In this document: positions 25,094 to 34,002 of the stretch, one piece after another | Layout: each line of letters starts with the position of its first letter | How positions within the stretch are numbered: position 1 is the stretch's first letter | Source of the DNA: Phaeodactylibacter sp. | GTDB lineage: Bacteria; Bacteroidota; Bacteroidia; Chitinophagales; Saprospiraceae | DNA length: 64,000 nt | Assembly: GCF_022763345.1 (NCBI RefSeq) | Contig: NZ_JALEGS010000004.1 | Coordinates: forward strand, 51,251 to 115,250 | Direction of reading: 5' to 3' | Notes under the pieces: model-generated | Seen by the model: only the letters and a program-made list of their open reading frames with translations | The model's database searches: none | What the model was told of the DNA's origin: nothing | Program-made: the position numbers and the translations under genes

Positions 25094-26371
25094 TTAAGTT
25101 TTACGTTTCTTCTTCTTTGCTGCCGGGAACAGGATGTTATTCAAAATCAAGCGATAGCCTGGCGATTTGGGATGCAAGCTAAGGTCTGTTTCCGGATCTT
25201 GCACGTAGTGGCGGTAGTCTTCCGGATCGTGGCCTCCGTAAAAGGAGAAGAACCCCTGACCGTACTCACTGTGCAGATAACGCGCTTCTTTAGCGGGTTT
25301 GTTCTCTCCCAGCACCAAAATATTCGATTTGATATTTTGGTTACGGAAGGCGGTCGTTTGCCCCATAAACCCTTTTACCGTGCGGGTATGGTTTTGGGTA
25401 AGCATGGTAGGGACGGGATCCCACTTTGCAGAAAAATCGAATAAGGTAAAGTAGTCCTGTTCAGGATTAATCCGCCGCCCACGGGAGTGGTCAATATCCG
25501 AATATTCGTACTCCAAAGGGTTTCGCTCCAGTTGGAAGTCCTCAAAGGCAAAGGTCTTGGAGTAGTCTAGCTTGGATTGGGCATTAGGGTCAACCGGATC
25601 ACCATCGTACATCTCGGCACAGATATCTACCCCTTCTGCCGCCAGAGCAATATCATAGGTGTCGGTGGCGGAGCACATCGCAAACATAAAGCCGCCACCT
25701 ACTACATATTCTTTGATGCGCTTCACTACCGCCAGCTTGAGCTGAGAGACTTTGGTAAAGCCCAAGTCGTAAGCCAGTTCTTCCATCTTACGCTGATTCT
25801 CGCGGTACCAGGTCTGATTGTGGTAGGTGCGGTAAAAACGGCCGTACTGCCCCGTGAAATCTTCATGGTGGAGATGAAGCCAGTCGTATTCGGTTAACTC
25901 ATCGTTGAGCACCTCACGATCGTAGATGGTTTCGTAGGGAATCTCTGCGTAAGTCAGGACGAGCGTCACGGCATCGTCCCAGGGTTGTATTTTTTCGCCT
26001 CTGGCATTGAAGTCGGGCGTGTAGACGGCAATTTTAGGTGCTTTCTCAAGCTTGATCGCCTCCATATTGACTTCCGGGTCAGCAATCTCGTTCAGGATGC
26101 TGTTGAACTGCCCATCCGCCACCACTTCATAGGATACTCCCCGGGTCAGGCATTCCTTTTCAAAAGTCCGGTTGTAGGGAAAGGCAAAGCTGCCGCCCCG
26201 GTAATTGAGCAGCCACCAGGCTTCCACATTACTGGACAGCACCCAGTAGGTAATGCCGTAGGCCTTCAGGTGGTCCTTTTGGGTCTCATGGTCCATAGGC
26301 AACAGGATGTAGGAAGCCTGTACCTGAGCGGCCAGGAGTAGGAAAAACGCGATCTGCAATAATTTCTTCAT
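25094..26371 (-). CDS. Conserved secreted Bacteroidota protein (glutamine-amidotransferase-like fold)
   Basis: 425 residues from Met 26371 with a signal peptide (MKKLLQIAFFLLLAAQVQA). Conserved-looking blocks: ILLPMDHETQKDHLKAYG, DWLHLHHEDFTGQYGRFYR, and FMFAMCSATDTYDIALA, where Cys sits in a nucleophile-elbow-like turn, then FYGGHDPEDYRHYV near the end. Proteins of this kind are often mislabelled asparagine synthetase B in databases; the sequence has no asparagine-synthase domain. A DJ-1/GATase-like periplasmic function is an inference. Operon with the HtrA gene; divergent from the VWA gene. Confidence 0.72.
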   Translation of the reverse strand: MKKLLQIAFFLLLAAQVQASYILLPMDHETQKDHLKAYGITYWVLSSNVEAWWLLNYRGGSFAFPYNRTFEKECLTRGVSYEVVADGQFNSILNEIADPEVNMEAIKLEKAPKIAVYTPDFNARGEKIQPWDDAVTLVLTYAEIPYETIYDREVLNDELTEYDWLHLHHEDFTGQYGRFYRTYHNQTWYRENQRKMEELAYDLGFTKVSQLKLAVVKRIKEYVVGGGFMFAMCSATDTYDIALAAEGVDICAEMYDGDPVDPNAQSKLDYSKTFAFEDFQLERNPLEYEYSDIDHSRGRRINPEQDYFTLFDFSAKWDPVPTMLTQNHTRTVKGFMGQTTAFRNQNIKSNILVLGENKPAKEARYLHSEYGQGFFSFYGGHDPEDYRHYVQDPETDLSLHPKSPGYRLILNNILFPAAKKKKRKT

Positions 26372-26493
26372 GAATACTTCAAATTTCTTTTGCCGGGTGG
26401 AAGCCGCCCGGTCCAACATTTTACGACACACAATTGTATACTAAACTCGTAATATAAGATATTAAACGAACAGGCTCCCAAATGTATGTCTCA

Positions 26494-26518
26494 GTTAGTG
26501 TTTTAACAAAATACTAAC
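26494..26518. promoter_or_regulatory. Palindrome between divergent genes (candidate operator)
   Basis: GTTAGTGTTTT (26494-26504) and AAAATACTAAC (26508-26518) pair at 10 of 11 positions around AAC. It lies between the divergent 26371 and 26597 genes, where it could control both. Confidence 0.35.
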
Positions 26519-26596
26519 AGGAGGTTCAGGTGGTCTCCTGAAAAATCCGTTATTATTGTGTGCTCTGACGATGAGCGCAGCAAAATAAAAGAATTG

Positions 26597-28693
26597 ATGG
26601 ACAATATTAGCTTTCAGTATCCGGTATGGTATTTATTCCTCTGCCTTGCATTGGGCGGCCTCTTTGCAGGAATACTCTACTATCGGTCTACAGCATTTCG
26701 CTCCCAGAGCAGCACTATCAACACGCTGCTGGGGCTCCTTCGGTTCGCAGCGGTCAGCCTGATTGCCATTTTGTTGCTCACGCCTCTCCTGCGCAGAGTG
26801 GTGCGGGAGGTCAAAAAGCCGATCATCCTGATTGCCCAGGACCAGTCTGAATCGGTAGGGGCCGCTCTGGGCGAGCAGAAAGCCGCCTATTTGTCGTCCC
26901 TGAATGCACTGCAGGCTGAGCTGGAAGGCGAATACGAAGTAAAAACATACGGATTCGGCAGTGAAGTCCGGGAGGGGATTGACTCTGCCTTTACGGACAA
27001 GCAAAGTAATATCGCCGAAGCCCTCTCTTCGCTCTACGACCTTTACAGCGGGCAGAACCTTGGTGCAGTAGTACTCGCCTCCGATGGCATCTACAACGAA
27101 GGCAGCAATCCGCTATACGCCAATGCAGCGTTGGATGCGCCGTTGTTCTCCATTCCACTGGGCGATACGACAGCACAGCGCGACTTGCTGGTCAAGCGGG
27201 TTTTTCACAATCGCATTGTTTACCTCGGCGACAAGTTCAGCATACAGGTAGACTTGGCAGGCGATAATGCCGCGGGCAGCAACAGCCGGGTGAACATCTA
27301 TAAAATTGTGAACGGTGAAGCAGTGCTTTTGCAGCAGGAAGCTGTTAATATTGACCAGGACAACTGGTTTGAAACCCGTGAGTTTGTTCTTGACGCAGAC
27401 CAGGCGGGGGTGCAGCGCTTCCGGGTGACCCTTGGCGAAATCCCAGAGGAAGCAACCGCTGTCAACAACAGCAAAGACATCTTTATAGATGTGTTGGATG
27501 CCCGTCAGAAAATTCTCGTTTTGGGCAATGCGCCTCATCCAGACCTGACGGCCTTCCGGCAGGCCCTTTCCAACAATCAGAACTACCAGGTAACCACGGC
27601 TACCGCAGACAATCTGGAGGAATCCCCCGGTGAGTTTGATTTCATCATCCTGCACAACCTGCCCAGCCGGAACAAGGCAGCAACATCTGTCCTGAACGCA
27701 ATTGCCAGGGAGCAAATCCCCCATTTGTTTGCAGTGGGCAACCAAACAGACTTACCGCAATTCAATCAGGCACAACGGGTGCTCAGCATTCAGCGTCGTG
27801 GCAATTCAACCAATCAGGTGCAGGCCTACATCAAACCAGGCTTCAATCTTTTCCAACTGAGTGAAGACCTTAAAGAACAACTGCCGGGGTACACCCCGCT
27901 CACCGCCGTATTTGGGGATTACAATATCGAGAGCAGTGCCTCTGCCCTACTCTATCAACGTATCGGCAAGGTGGAAACAGATTACCCCTTGCTGGTGCTG
28001 GGTGAAGGCAGTGGAACCAAGGTCGGTGTGCTGGGCGGAGAAGGCGTCTGGCGCTGGCGGTTGTTTGACTATCTTCAGAACCAGGACCACGAACGGTTCA
28101 ATGAGCTGATCGGAAAAGTCGTACAATACCTCAGCCTGAAAGAAGACAAACGCCGGTTCCGGATCAGCCTCAGCAAGAACATTTTTGATGAAAACGAGCC
28201 TGTGTATTTCGATGCCGAGCTGTATAACCAAAGCTTTGAACTCGTCAATGACCCTGACGCCAGCCTGACCGTAAAAGACGCAGCGGGGAAAGAATACAAT
28301 TTCACCTTCAATAAAGCGGGAAATGCCTACCGGCTCAATGCGGGTATCTTGCCCGTGGGCAACTATCGGTTCACAGGCAGTGTGTTCTTTGGCGGTGAGC
28401 GGCTCACCTACGATGGGCAGTTTAGCATTCAGCCTATACAACTCGAGCAGTACGAAACAACGGCCGATCACAACACCTTGCGCCTGCTGAGTGAGCAGTA
28501 CGGTGGTGCCGTTTATTACCCGGAGTCAATTTCGGAAATTGCAGCGGCTATCCGCAACCGGGACACGGTTAAACCTGTGATTTACGAAACGGCGCAAACG
28601 CAGCCTATTATTAATTTTAAATGGTTATTTGCAATCCTGCTTATCCTGCTTGTTATGGAGTGGGGTGCTCGGCGGTATTTCGGTGCTTACTAA
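26597..28693 (+). CDS. Large membrane-anchored protein with VWA-like domain
   Basis: 698 residues from ATG 26597 (MDNISFQYPVWYLFLCLALGG). Two N-terminal membrane segments (~8-27 and ~40-60), a periplasmic region with a von Willebrand A-like fold (PIILIAQDQSESVG, AVVLASDGIYNEGSNP), then a GATase-like Rossmann part (KILVLGNAPHPDLTAFRQAL), and a beta-sandwich before the last membrane segment (FKWLFAILLILLVMEWGARRYF). This is the organisation of BatA-related membrane proteins of Bacteroidota, whose substrate is unknown. The MIDAS motif is only partly kept (DQSES in place of DxSxS). Confidence 0.82.
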   Translation: MDNISFQYPVWYLFLCLALGGLFAGILYYRSTAFRSQSSTINTLLGLLRFAAVSLIAILLLTPLLRRVVREVKKPIILIAQDQSESVGAALGEQKAAYLSSLNALQAELEGEYEVKTYGFGSEVREGIDSAFTDKQSNIAEALSSLYDLYSGQNLGAVVLASDGIYNEGSNPLYANAALDAPLFSIPLGDTTAQRDLLVKRVFHNRIVYLGDKFSIQVDLAGDNAAGSNSRVNIYKIVNGEAVLLQQEAVNIDQDNWFETREFVLDADQAGVQRFRVTLGEIPEEATAVNNSKDIFIDVLDARQKILVLGNAPHPDLTAFRQALSNNQNYQVTTATADNLEESPGEFDFIILHNLPSRNKAATSVLNAIAREQIPHLFAVGNQTDLPQFNQAQRVLSIQRRGNSTNQVQAYIKPGFNLFQLSEDLKEQLPGYTPLTAVFGDYNIESSASALLYQRIGKVETDYPLLVLGEGSGTKVGVLGGEGVWRWRLFDYLQNQDHERFNELIGKVVQYLSLKEDKRRFRISLSKNIFDENEPVYFDAELYNQSFELVNDPDASLTVKDAAGKEYNFTFNKAGNAYRLNAGILPVGNYRFTGSVFFGGERLTYDGQFSIQPIQLEQYETTADHNTLRLLSEQYGGAVYYPESISEIAAAIRNRDTVKPVIYETAQTQPIINFKWLFAILLILLVMEWGARRYFGAY

Positions 28694-28716
28694 ACAAATA
28701 ACCCATTTTTTACTGA

Positions 28717-29736
28717 TCAACTGAATGCATATTCCATGCGCTTCATGGTTTGTTCTATTTTGCTTTCAAGCTTATTGAAATAGTGATTTCGGTTTTTACT
28801 TGAGTGGACACTCATGGATACAGAATATTGCTTTACTTTTTTGAACCATGCTTCCTTTAGCAAGCAAAGCTTTTTGTTATTGGTGAACAAAAAATTGGGG
28901 TTATCAAATGCATTGTACAAGCCATATCGCTGCTGTGCAATGCTTAGTATGGTGGTATTGGTAACGGTTAGCTCGCTGTGGAAGAGGTCGAACACGCCAT
29001 TCGCCTTGATCGGTTGATGCCCTGGCATAAACTTTTTACCTGACTCTGCCATTAAACGGGCGTGGCGGATCAGCTCAAGAAGTTCAAGACAAACCTCCTG
29101 ACAAATCTCAAAGGTCTTAAAACGACCCTCTACCGCCAGGTATTCGATCTGACTGAGGGATTGCTGCAGCAATGCGAGCGTCCAAAAATCAGTAGAATTG
29201 ATGGTACAATATATTTGACTGGTCTCCATGGCCAATGCCTGCTCTTTGGCATTAAGCAAGTCAAAATCAAAGGGCTTGTCCTGCAAAAAGTCCAGGTGCC
29301 AGGTCGTCAGTCCATGTACATACATTTTAAATGCAAATAGCTTGGGGAACATCATGCTAATGAAGATGGGAATCTCCTGTGAGCTGTAATATACCCACAG
29401 CTCTGGCTGCTTTACGAATTCCTTAAGATGCTGGTTCATCAGCATGAGATAATCCCAAAAGCTATTCGCGTCCTGTTCGTACAGGCTGTAAGAAAAGAAT
29501 ATCTTATTGGTGTCTTCATGTACCAGTTCATCAAGAGAAATACTGAAGCGGATCGCTAGCAGATGTAACTCCTGAGAAGTGAGAAGGGTGTCTCCTCTCA
29601 ATCTCCGATAAATACCATCCCGGTTTACCGATAGCACTTTCATCAATTCACTGATGGCTTCGGACTTTCCGGAAAAGCGCGTTAATATTTCGTTGAATAG
29701 CTTAAGTTGAAGGGTATCTGGCTGCTCCTCATTCAT
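28717..29736 (-). CDS. HTH (BetR-like) transcriptional regulator
   Basis: 339 residues from Met 29736 (MNEEQPDTLQLKLFNEIL). Residues ~25-75 form a helix-turn-helix resembling BetR/XRE domains: AISELMKVLSVNRDGIYRRLRGDTLLTSQELHLLAIRF. The remaining ~260 residues are mostly alpha-helical with no recognised motif. The window composition here is noticeably more A+T-rich than its neighbours. Divergent from the SDR at 29926, which it may control. Confidence 0.72.
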   Translation of the reverse strand: MNEEQPDTLQLKLFNEILTRFSGKSEAISELMKVLSVNRDGIYRRLRGDTLLTSQELHLLAIRFSISLDELVHEDTNKIFFSYSLYEQDANSFWDYLMLMNQHLKEFVKQPELWVYYSSQEIPIFISMMFPKLFAFKMYVHGLTTWHLDFLQDKPFDFDLLNAKEQALAMETSQIYCTINSTDFWTLALLQQSLSQIEYLAVEGRFKTFEICQEVCLELLELIRHARLMAESGKKFMPGHQPIKANGVFDLFHSELTVTNTTILSIAQQRYGLYNAFDNPNFLFTNNKKLCLLKEAWFKKVKQYSVSMSVHSSKNRNHYFNKLESKIEQTMKRMEYAFS

Positions 29737-29925
29737 AGTAATTTGCTTAACGAGGCATAATGCAATGGAAAAATACAAAATATTGAAATTTTAGCGGCAA
29801 TATGGTGCAAATTTTATTGATATAGCATAAAAAACTATGTATTGATGGGAAAATGGATTCCCCATCCCCCTCTGGAATTCCCGAGCTTGCAGTCATAATT
29901 TAAACACTAATAATTCCGCTGTCTT

Positions 29926-30768
29926 ATGAAAAAGACTGTACTAATAACCGGAGCATCGTCCGGGCTGGGAAAAGCACTGGCGGAAAATTTTGCTGCTGCC
30001 GGACACGAGGTATATGGTACAAGCCGTCATGCCCAAAAAGATCAGAGCACGCCTTACACGATGCTAAAAATGGACGTATTGGATGAAAGCAGTATAGGGG
30101 CGGCAATATCGAAGATTCTTGAGCAAGCCGGGCACATTGACCTGTTGATCAACAATGCGGGTCTGGGTATGGCCACCCCTGTGGAAGAGGCCTGCCTTGA
30201 GCACACTCATAGGGTTTTCAATACCAATGTCTACGGAGCGATCAGGACCTGTCAGGCCGTAATGCCTTCTATGCGACAAAGGGGCGGAGGGCGGATCATC
30301 AATATAAGCTCGATTGGTGCAAGAGTAGGGCTGCCCTTCCGAGGCATTTATTGCGGGAGCAAAGCCGCCTTGGACATCATAACTCAATCCATGCGATTTG
30401 AGTTTATGCCTTTTGGTATTCAGACCTGTAGCGTAATGCTCGGAGATGTCAGGACGAACATAAATGCCAACCGGATTAAATCTTATAAGTCCAGCGGTCC
30501 CTACTCGGCTGCTTTTGAAAAGTCTTACAGACAAATAAACAAAGAGGTGGAAGAGGGAATGCCTGCAGACAAAGCCGCTCAGTTGATAAGCAAACTGTCA
30601 GAGCGTTCCTTGCTTCCCCCCTGTTACACCATTGGAAAGCCCCTGCAAAGGTTTTCCATTACTTTGAAAAAACTGCTGCCTGCGACCTGGTTTGAGCGGG
30701 CACTCCGCAAATATTTGCAAGTACAACTCCAAAAGAGTTCTATGAGCAGGGATTATGAGCCCAGCTGA
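29926..30768 (+). CDS. SDR family oxidoreductase (long C-terminal tail)
   Basis: 280 residues. Cofactor motif TGASSGLGKALAE (residues 8-20), NNAGLGMATPVEEA, Ser in NISSIGARVG, catalytic YCGSK and the RFEFMPFGIQ helix. The C-terminal ~80 residues are basic and helical (LQRFSITLKKLLPATWFERALRKYL), as in short-chain dehydrogenases that act on lipid-like substrates at membranes. Divergent from the BetR-like regulator. Confidence 0.88.
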   Translation: MKKTVLITGASSGLGKALAENFAAAGHEVYGTSRHAQKDQSTPYTMLKMDVLDESSIGAAISKILEQAGHIDLLINNAGLGMATPVEEACLEHTHRVFNTNVYGAIRTCQAVMPSMRQRGGGRIINISSIGARVGLPFRGIYCGSKAALDIITQSMRFEFMPFGIQTCSVMLGDVRTNINANRIKSYKSSGPYSAAFEKSYRQINKEVEEGMPADKAAQLISKLSERSLLPPCYTIGKPLQRFSITLKKLLPATWFERALRKYLQVQLQKSSMSRDYEPS

Positions 30769-31621
30769 GGTTATTGCCGCTTTGAAGTATATTTTTTTGC
30801 CACCTTTTGGCATTCGCCAGACAAGGCGCGATCAATACGAAAACGGCATCAAAGGGATCTGTTCATAAATCCTAAATTGTGGAATAAAAAGATTTGGGTT
30901 TTCCTCTCTGAGCTTTTGGCACTTTTGCATCACATATTCCAGTGGCAGTGCAACGTTTCAATAGTTAATTGCATACTAGTAGTATGTAACCTTTACTGAA
31001 AACTTCGGCTGACTTAGTCAGAAAGCTGACTTATCGGAAATTCAATTATTGATCTTTTGCAGGTAACCTTTTATCTTGAGGGCAAATAAAATATTGAAAC
31101 ATGTAAAAAGATGGTGTTTTGGTTATTAAAATTCTTAAAATAACCAATTCATACACCAAAATAAACCGAAACCCGTTTTAACATTATCCAAACAAAATGG
31201 GGGCCTTGGTTAAAAATTTTGAAAAAAGATGTTAATTTTTGATTAAGCACCCAACGCGGACTGGATTATTTACGTCAATGGTAATAACTTGGGCGTTGTA
31301 AATCATAAGCGAACAGGGATAAACGAGCGCTCAGATTCTGGATTCAATAGCAAACTGCTATTTTACAATAATTGGGGTACAAGGTTGGAACTTTGAAACG
31401 GCAATGTGCCGCATGGCAATCTCATGCCAGATGCCATCATGCAGTGCTGTTTCCAAAAAATTTAGTGCAATACATGTAGTGTGTTGCAACAGGTGAGTCG
31501 TGCTTACACCGAAGCTACGGGTAACGCCGCTCTACTTAGGACAGTAATCACAATACTTTGGACCGTTAAGCTTTTTTGGCTGAACGGAGATAACGTTTTA
31601 GAACACCTAAATTTTGGACCA
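30769..31621. other. A+T-rich gene-free stretch with one hairpin and a decayed frame
   Basis: No convincing gene. A nested inverted repeat occurs at 31112-31158 (TGGTGT and GGTTATT with their complements). A stop-free frame without start at 31247-31396 reads NADWIIYVNGNNLGVVN and SGFNSKLLFYNNWGTRLEL, which looks protein-like and may be a gene scrap, but I cannot name the family. The rest shows nothing I can support. Confidence 0.4.
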
Positions 31622-32182
31622 ATGAAAAAGCTATTCCTCAGCCTAACCGTACTTTGCCTGGCTATCCAGTTTGTTCAAGCCCAGCGCTTTGAGCCTCATG
31701 TTGACCTCAACCTTGGCATCGGCGTCCTGCCTACCTTTGTAAAGGACCACGGGAAGGCTAAAATGCTGCCGATGACCCTCACTGCTGATTATAAATTCAC
31801 AGAGAATTTCAGCCTCGGGCTTGCCGGTTCTTATTCCATCACTGAGTCTGGACTTTATCAGTTCCGTGATGGGACCACTGCTCAGTGGCGTAACAAATTC
31901 TCAACAATAACGCTTCGTGCAGCTGCCCACAGCCGGCTTATCAACGATTGCTTAAATATTTACGGTGGCCTGAATGTGGGTTACACCAATTCTGCAATTG
32001 AGATGATGCAGGGAGAAGAAAAAAAGATAAAAGCAGAAAGGGGTATTGGCCGTACCGGCAGCAACTTTCTTTACACTGCCTTCCTGGGCACCCGGTATTG
32101 CCTGGGCGAAAAAGTAGGGCTGTTTGGAGAGGTTGGATTCGGTGTATCTATTGCCACAGTTGGTGTTAGCGTCAGGCTATAG
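31622..32182 (+). CDS. Outer-membrane beta-barrel protein (OmpA/OprF-like small porin)
   Basis: 186 residues from ATG 31622 with a clear signal peptide (MKKLFLSLTVLCLAIQFVQA). The mature part alternates polar and hydrophobic residues in about eight strands (HVDLNLGIGVLP, FSLGLAGSYSI, STITLRAAAHSRL, LNIYGGLNVGYTN, KVGLFGEVGFGVSIATVGVSVRL), ending in a hydrophobic strand with terminal Leu. Function unknown. An in-frame start 47 codons upstream exists but would bury the signal peptide. Confidence 0.8.
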   Translation: MKKLFLSLTVLCLAIQFVQAQRFEPHVDLNLGIGVLPTFVKDHGKAKMLPMTLTADYKFTENFSLGLAGSYSITESGLYQFRDGTTAQWRNKFSTITLRAAAHSRLINDCLNIYGGLNVGYTNSAIEMMQGEEKKIKAERGIGRTGSNFLYTAFLGTRYCLGEKVGLFGEVGFGVSIATVGVSVRL

Positions 32183-32476
32183 GGCACGCGCTGTTATACT
32201 GACGATCTGACTGCCGGGGATAGGCAAGAGACCGGCCAATAAGCACTAGACACATGTACCGCTGCCGGGCAAGGCATTCGACGGTAATGGTTTATGGCAA
32301 TCAGACGGATTTGAAATGCCCCATGGTTAAAAACGGATGTACTGACAGCCGATTGAAAAGTTACGAGGAATAACAAAGAAGAACAGGACTTTCTCATTTT
32401 GGATGCCACCGAAATAGCATAATAGCAAGAGCGTTGGATATACCAATTCTTTTTAAGCAGGCCTGTTCTTCTTTTT

Positions 32477-32721
32477 ATACGCAATACGAAGTGGTCACTT
32501 ACTGGCGCTGACGGCCAGCACGGGGAACGATAAATGTCGGGTCGTTGATCCAGACATTCATCGTCTGGGTCGTTGCTCCAGACATTCATCGTCTGGAATC
32601 TTGGATTTACGACATCGGCCACTGACGAAGCATAGCTTGTCAGGGCAAGCGCAAGCCATTTCCCAGCGTAAATGCAAGCATTGAGTAGGTTTGCTGTGGC
32701 GAACTACTTAATCGTCAGTAT
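32477..32721 (+). repeat. Dispersed intergenic repeat, copy A
   Basis: This stretch is homologous to the complement of 37940-38125. Shared blocks in order: GAAGTGGTCAC, GATAAATGTCGGGTC, TCCAGACAT-y-CATCGTCTGG, AATCTTGGATTT-r-CGACATCG, TGACGAAGC, GGGCAAGCGCAA and TTCCCAGCGTAAAT. Copy A carries a 28-bp tandem duplication (32541-32568 and 32569-32596) of the hairpin-forming CCAGAC/GTCTGG unit. The distal motif CTTAATCGTCAGTAT (32706-32720) is inverted relative to copy B. Non-coding: the frame through it encodes a shared NPRFQTM-type peptide only because both copies are read alike. Confidence 0.8.
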
Positions 32722-32723
32722 AT

Positions 32724-33104
32724 TTACCAGCTTATATCCTCGTCCGTCTCCAGCTGATCCCTTCCGTTATCGGAAAAGCTGTCGCTATTGGCCTGTTCTT
32801 CTTCGTACTCCTCATGCCGGCGTGTGAACTCGTCATAGTCATACTCTGGCATCAGGTTTTCCTTAACGTGATCGATAGTTTCTTCGAGATGACTCAGAAA
32901 TCGGTTAAAATCCTCTTTATACAAAAAGATCTTATGCCGTTCGTACCCGTCCCCGTTGAACTTTTTAGTGCTTTCGGTGAGGGTAATGTAGAAATCGTCA
33001 CCTTTCGTTCGCCGCACATCAAAGAAGTAGGTTCTTCGTTTGCCAGCACGCATTTTAAGCGAGTACTCGCTATCAAATCTTCTTTGGTTACTCCCGTTAT
33101 CCAC
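32724..33104 (-). CDS. DUF3276 / PUR-domain nucleic-acid-binding protein
   Basis: 126 residues. The N-terminal ~85 residues contain the Bacteroidota PUR-like domain (EYSLKMRAGKRRTYFFDVRRTKGDDFYITLTES, then HKIFLYKEDFNRFLSHLEETIDHV), which binds single-stranded DNA or RNA as a dimer. The C-terminal ~40 residues are acidic and disordered. Stands alone; repeat copy A begins 3 bases beyond its stop codon side (at 32721). Confidence 0.85.
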   Translation of the reverse strand: MDNGSNQRRFDSEYSLKMRAGKRRTYFFDVRRTKGDDFYITLTESTKKFNGDGYERHKIFLYKEDFNRFLSHLEETIDHVKENLMPEYDYDEFTRRHEEYEEEQANSDSFSDNGRDQLETDEDISW

Positions 33105-33182
33105 TACTTGTGAAGGTTTAGTTACGTAAATGAAAACGTGCCTTACAAAAGTAAGTAATTGCAGGAGATTTCAAAAAAACCA

Positions 33183-33824
33183 TTAATACCTAAATGCAGG
33201 GTCAGTTTCATGCAAATCAAACTTGTACCACTGCTTTGCGCCCTCGTTCCAATGATCAACGATCAGCAACTGAGCTTCTTCCCCGGACACGCAATCAATT
33301 TGTGTATCATTGCCCTGATATTCGTAATCCACCCACCAATGGACTTCAAATGGCCCAAGAGGTAGCGGCAGTGCCCCGCCCTTCAGCATGATGCGCAGAG
33401 AAGTTCCTCCATTGATACAATGACTTTCAATTAGCTCAATGCCAACAGGGCTTGGTGCCAGCAAAGCATATCCGCTATCACCACTGCTTAGCGGTGCCTC
33501 CGCTGGCGCGCCACGCTCACAATCTGAACTGTACCGGTACATCAGGTAGACCTCCTGATTGGCCTCGCAGCACCGGATGGCAGACATGAACACACCACAT
33601 TCATTTTCCGCTTTTTCCATCAGGGCCTCCCGCGCATTTTCAACAGCGGTTTCACAATCTATTAGCAGGCAATCCGAGGTGCCCGGCCCAGGCACATAAC
33701 GGCTAATCAGCATGGGGCTTCGACCAATCGATTCTGTCAATACTGTTTCTTCTTTCTGGCATCCCATGGTCAGGAAAAGGAGAATGGAAAAGCCCGCTGT
33801 AAAAACAACCTGGTAAGCTTTCAT
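33183..33824 (-). CDS. Putative lipoprotein
   Basis: 213 residues from Met 33824 with a lipoprotein signal peptide ending in the lipobox LFLTMGC, followed by QKEE. The mature part holds eight or so cysteines (CLLIDCE, ECGVF, RCCEAN, DCERG) and no domain I recognise. Probably anchored in the outer or inner membrane. No operon partner. Confidence 0.7.
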   Translation of the reverse strand: MKAYQVVFTAGFSILLFLTMGCQKEETVLTESIGRSPMLISRYVPGPGTSDCLLIDCETAVENAREALMEKAENECGVFMSAIRCCEANQEVYLMYRYSSDCERGAPAEAPLSSGDSGYALLAPSPVGIELIESHCINGGTSLRIMLKGGALPLPLGPFEVHWWVDYEYQGNDTQIDCVSGEEAQLLIVDHWNEGAKQWYKFDLHETDPAFRY

Positions 33825-34002
33825 GGCTCTTGTATTTGGTAGACCAAAATTGGTATCAGACTGATATTCAGCGAGGTGTAACAAAAGGATCGTTTCCCAA
33901 TCAAAATACGATTACAGGAATTGCGACATCCCTTATGCCACAATCCTAATGGTCTCAGGCCAAAAAAGCACTGCGGATAATCAACAAAAAGAGTGACTTT
34001 AA

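Noticed and set aside
32194..32622. 142-codon frame over repeat copy A
   Set aside because: Shares its NPRFQTM segment with the frame in copy B only because both are the same non-coding repeat.
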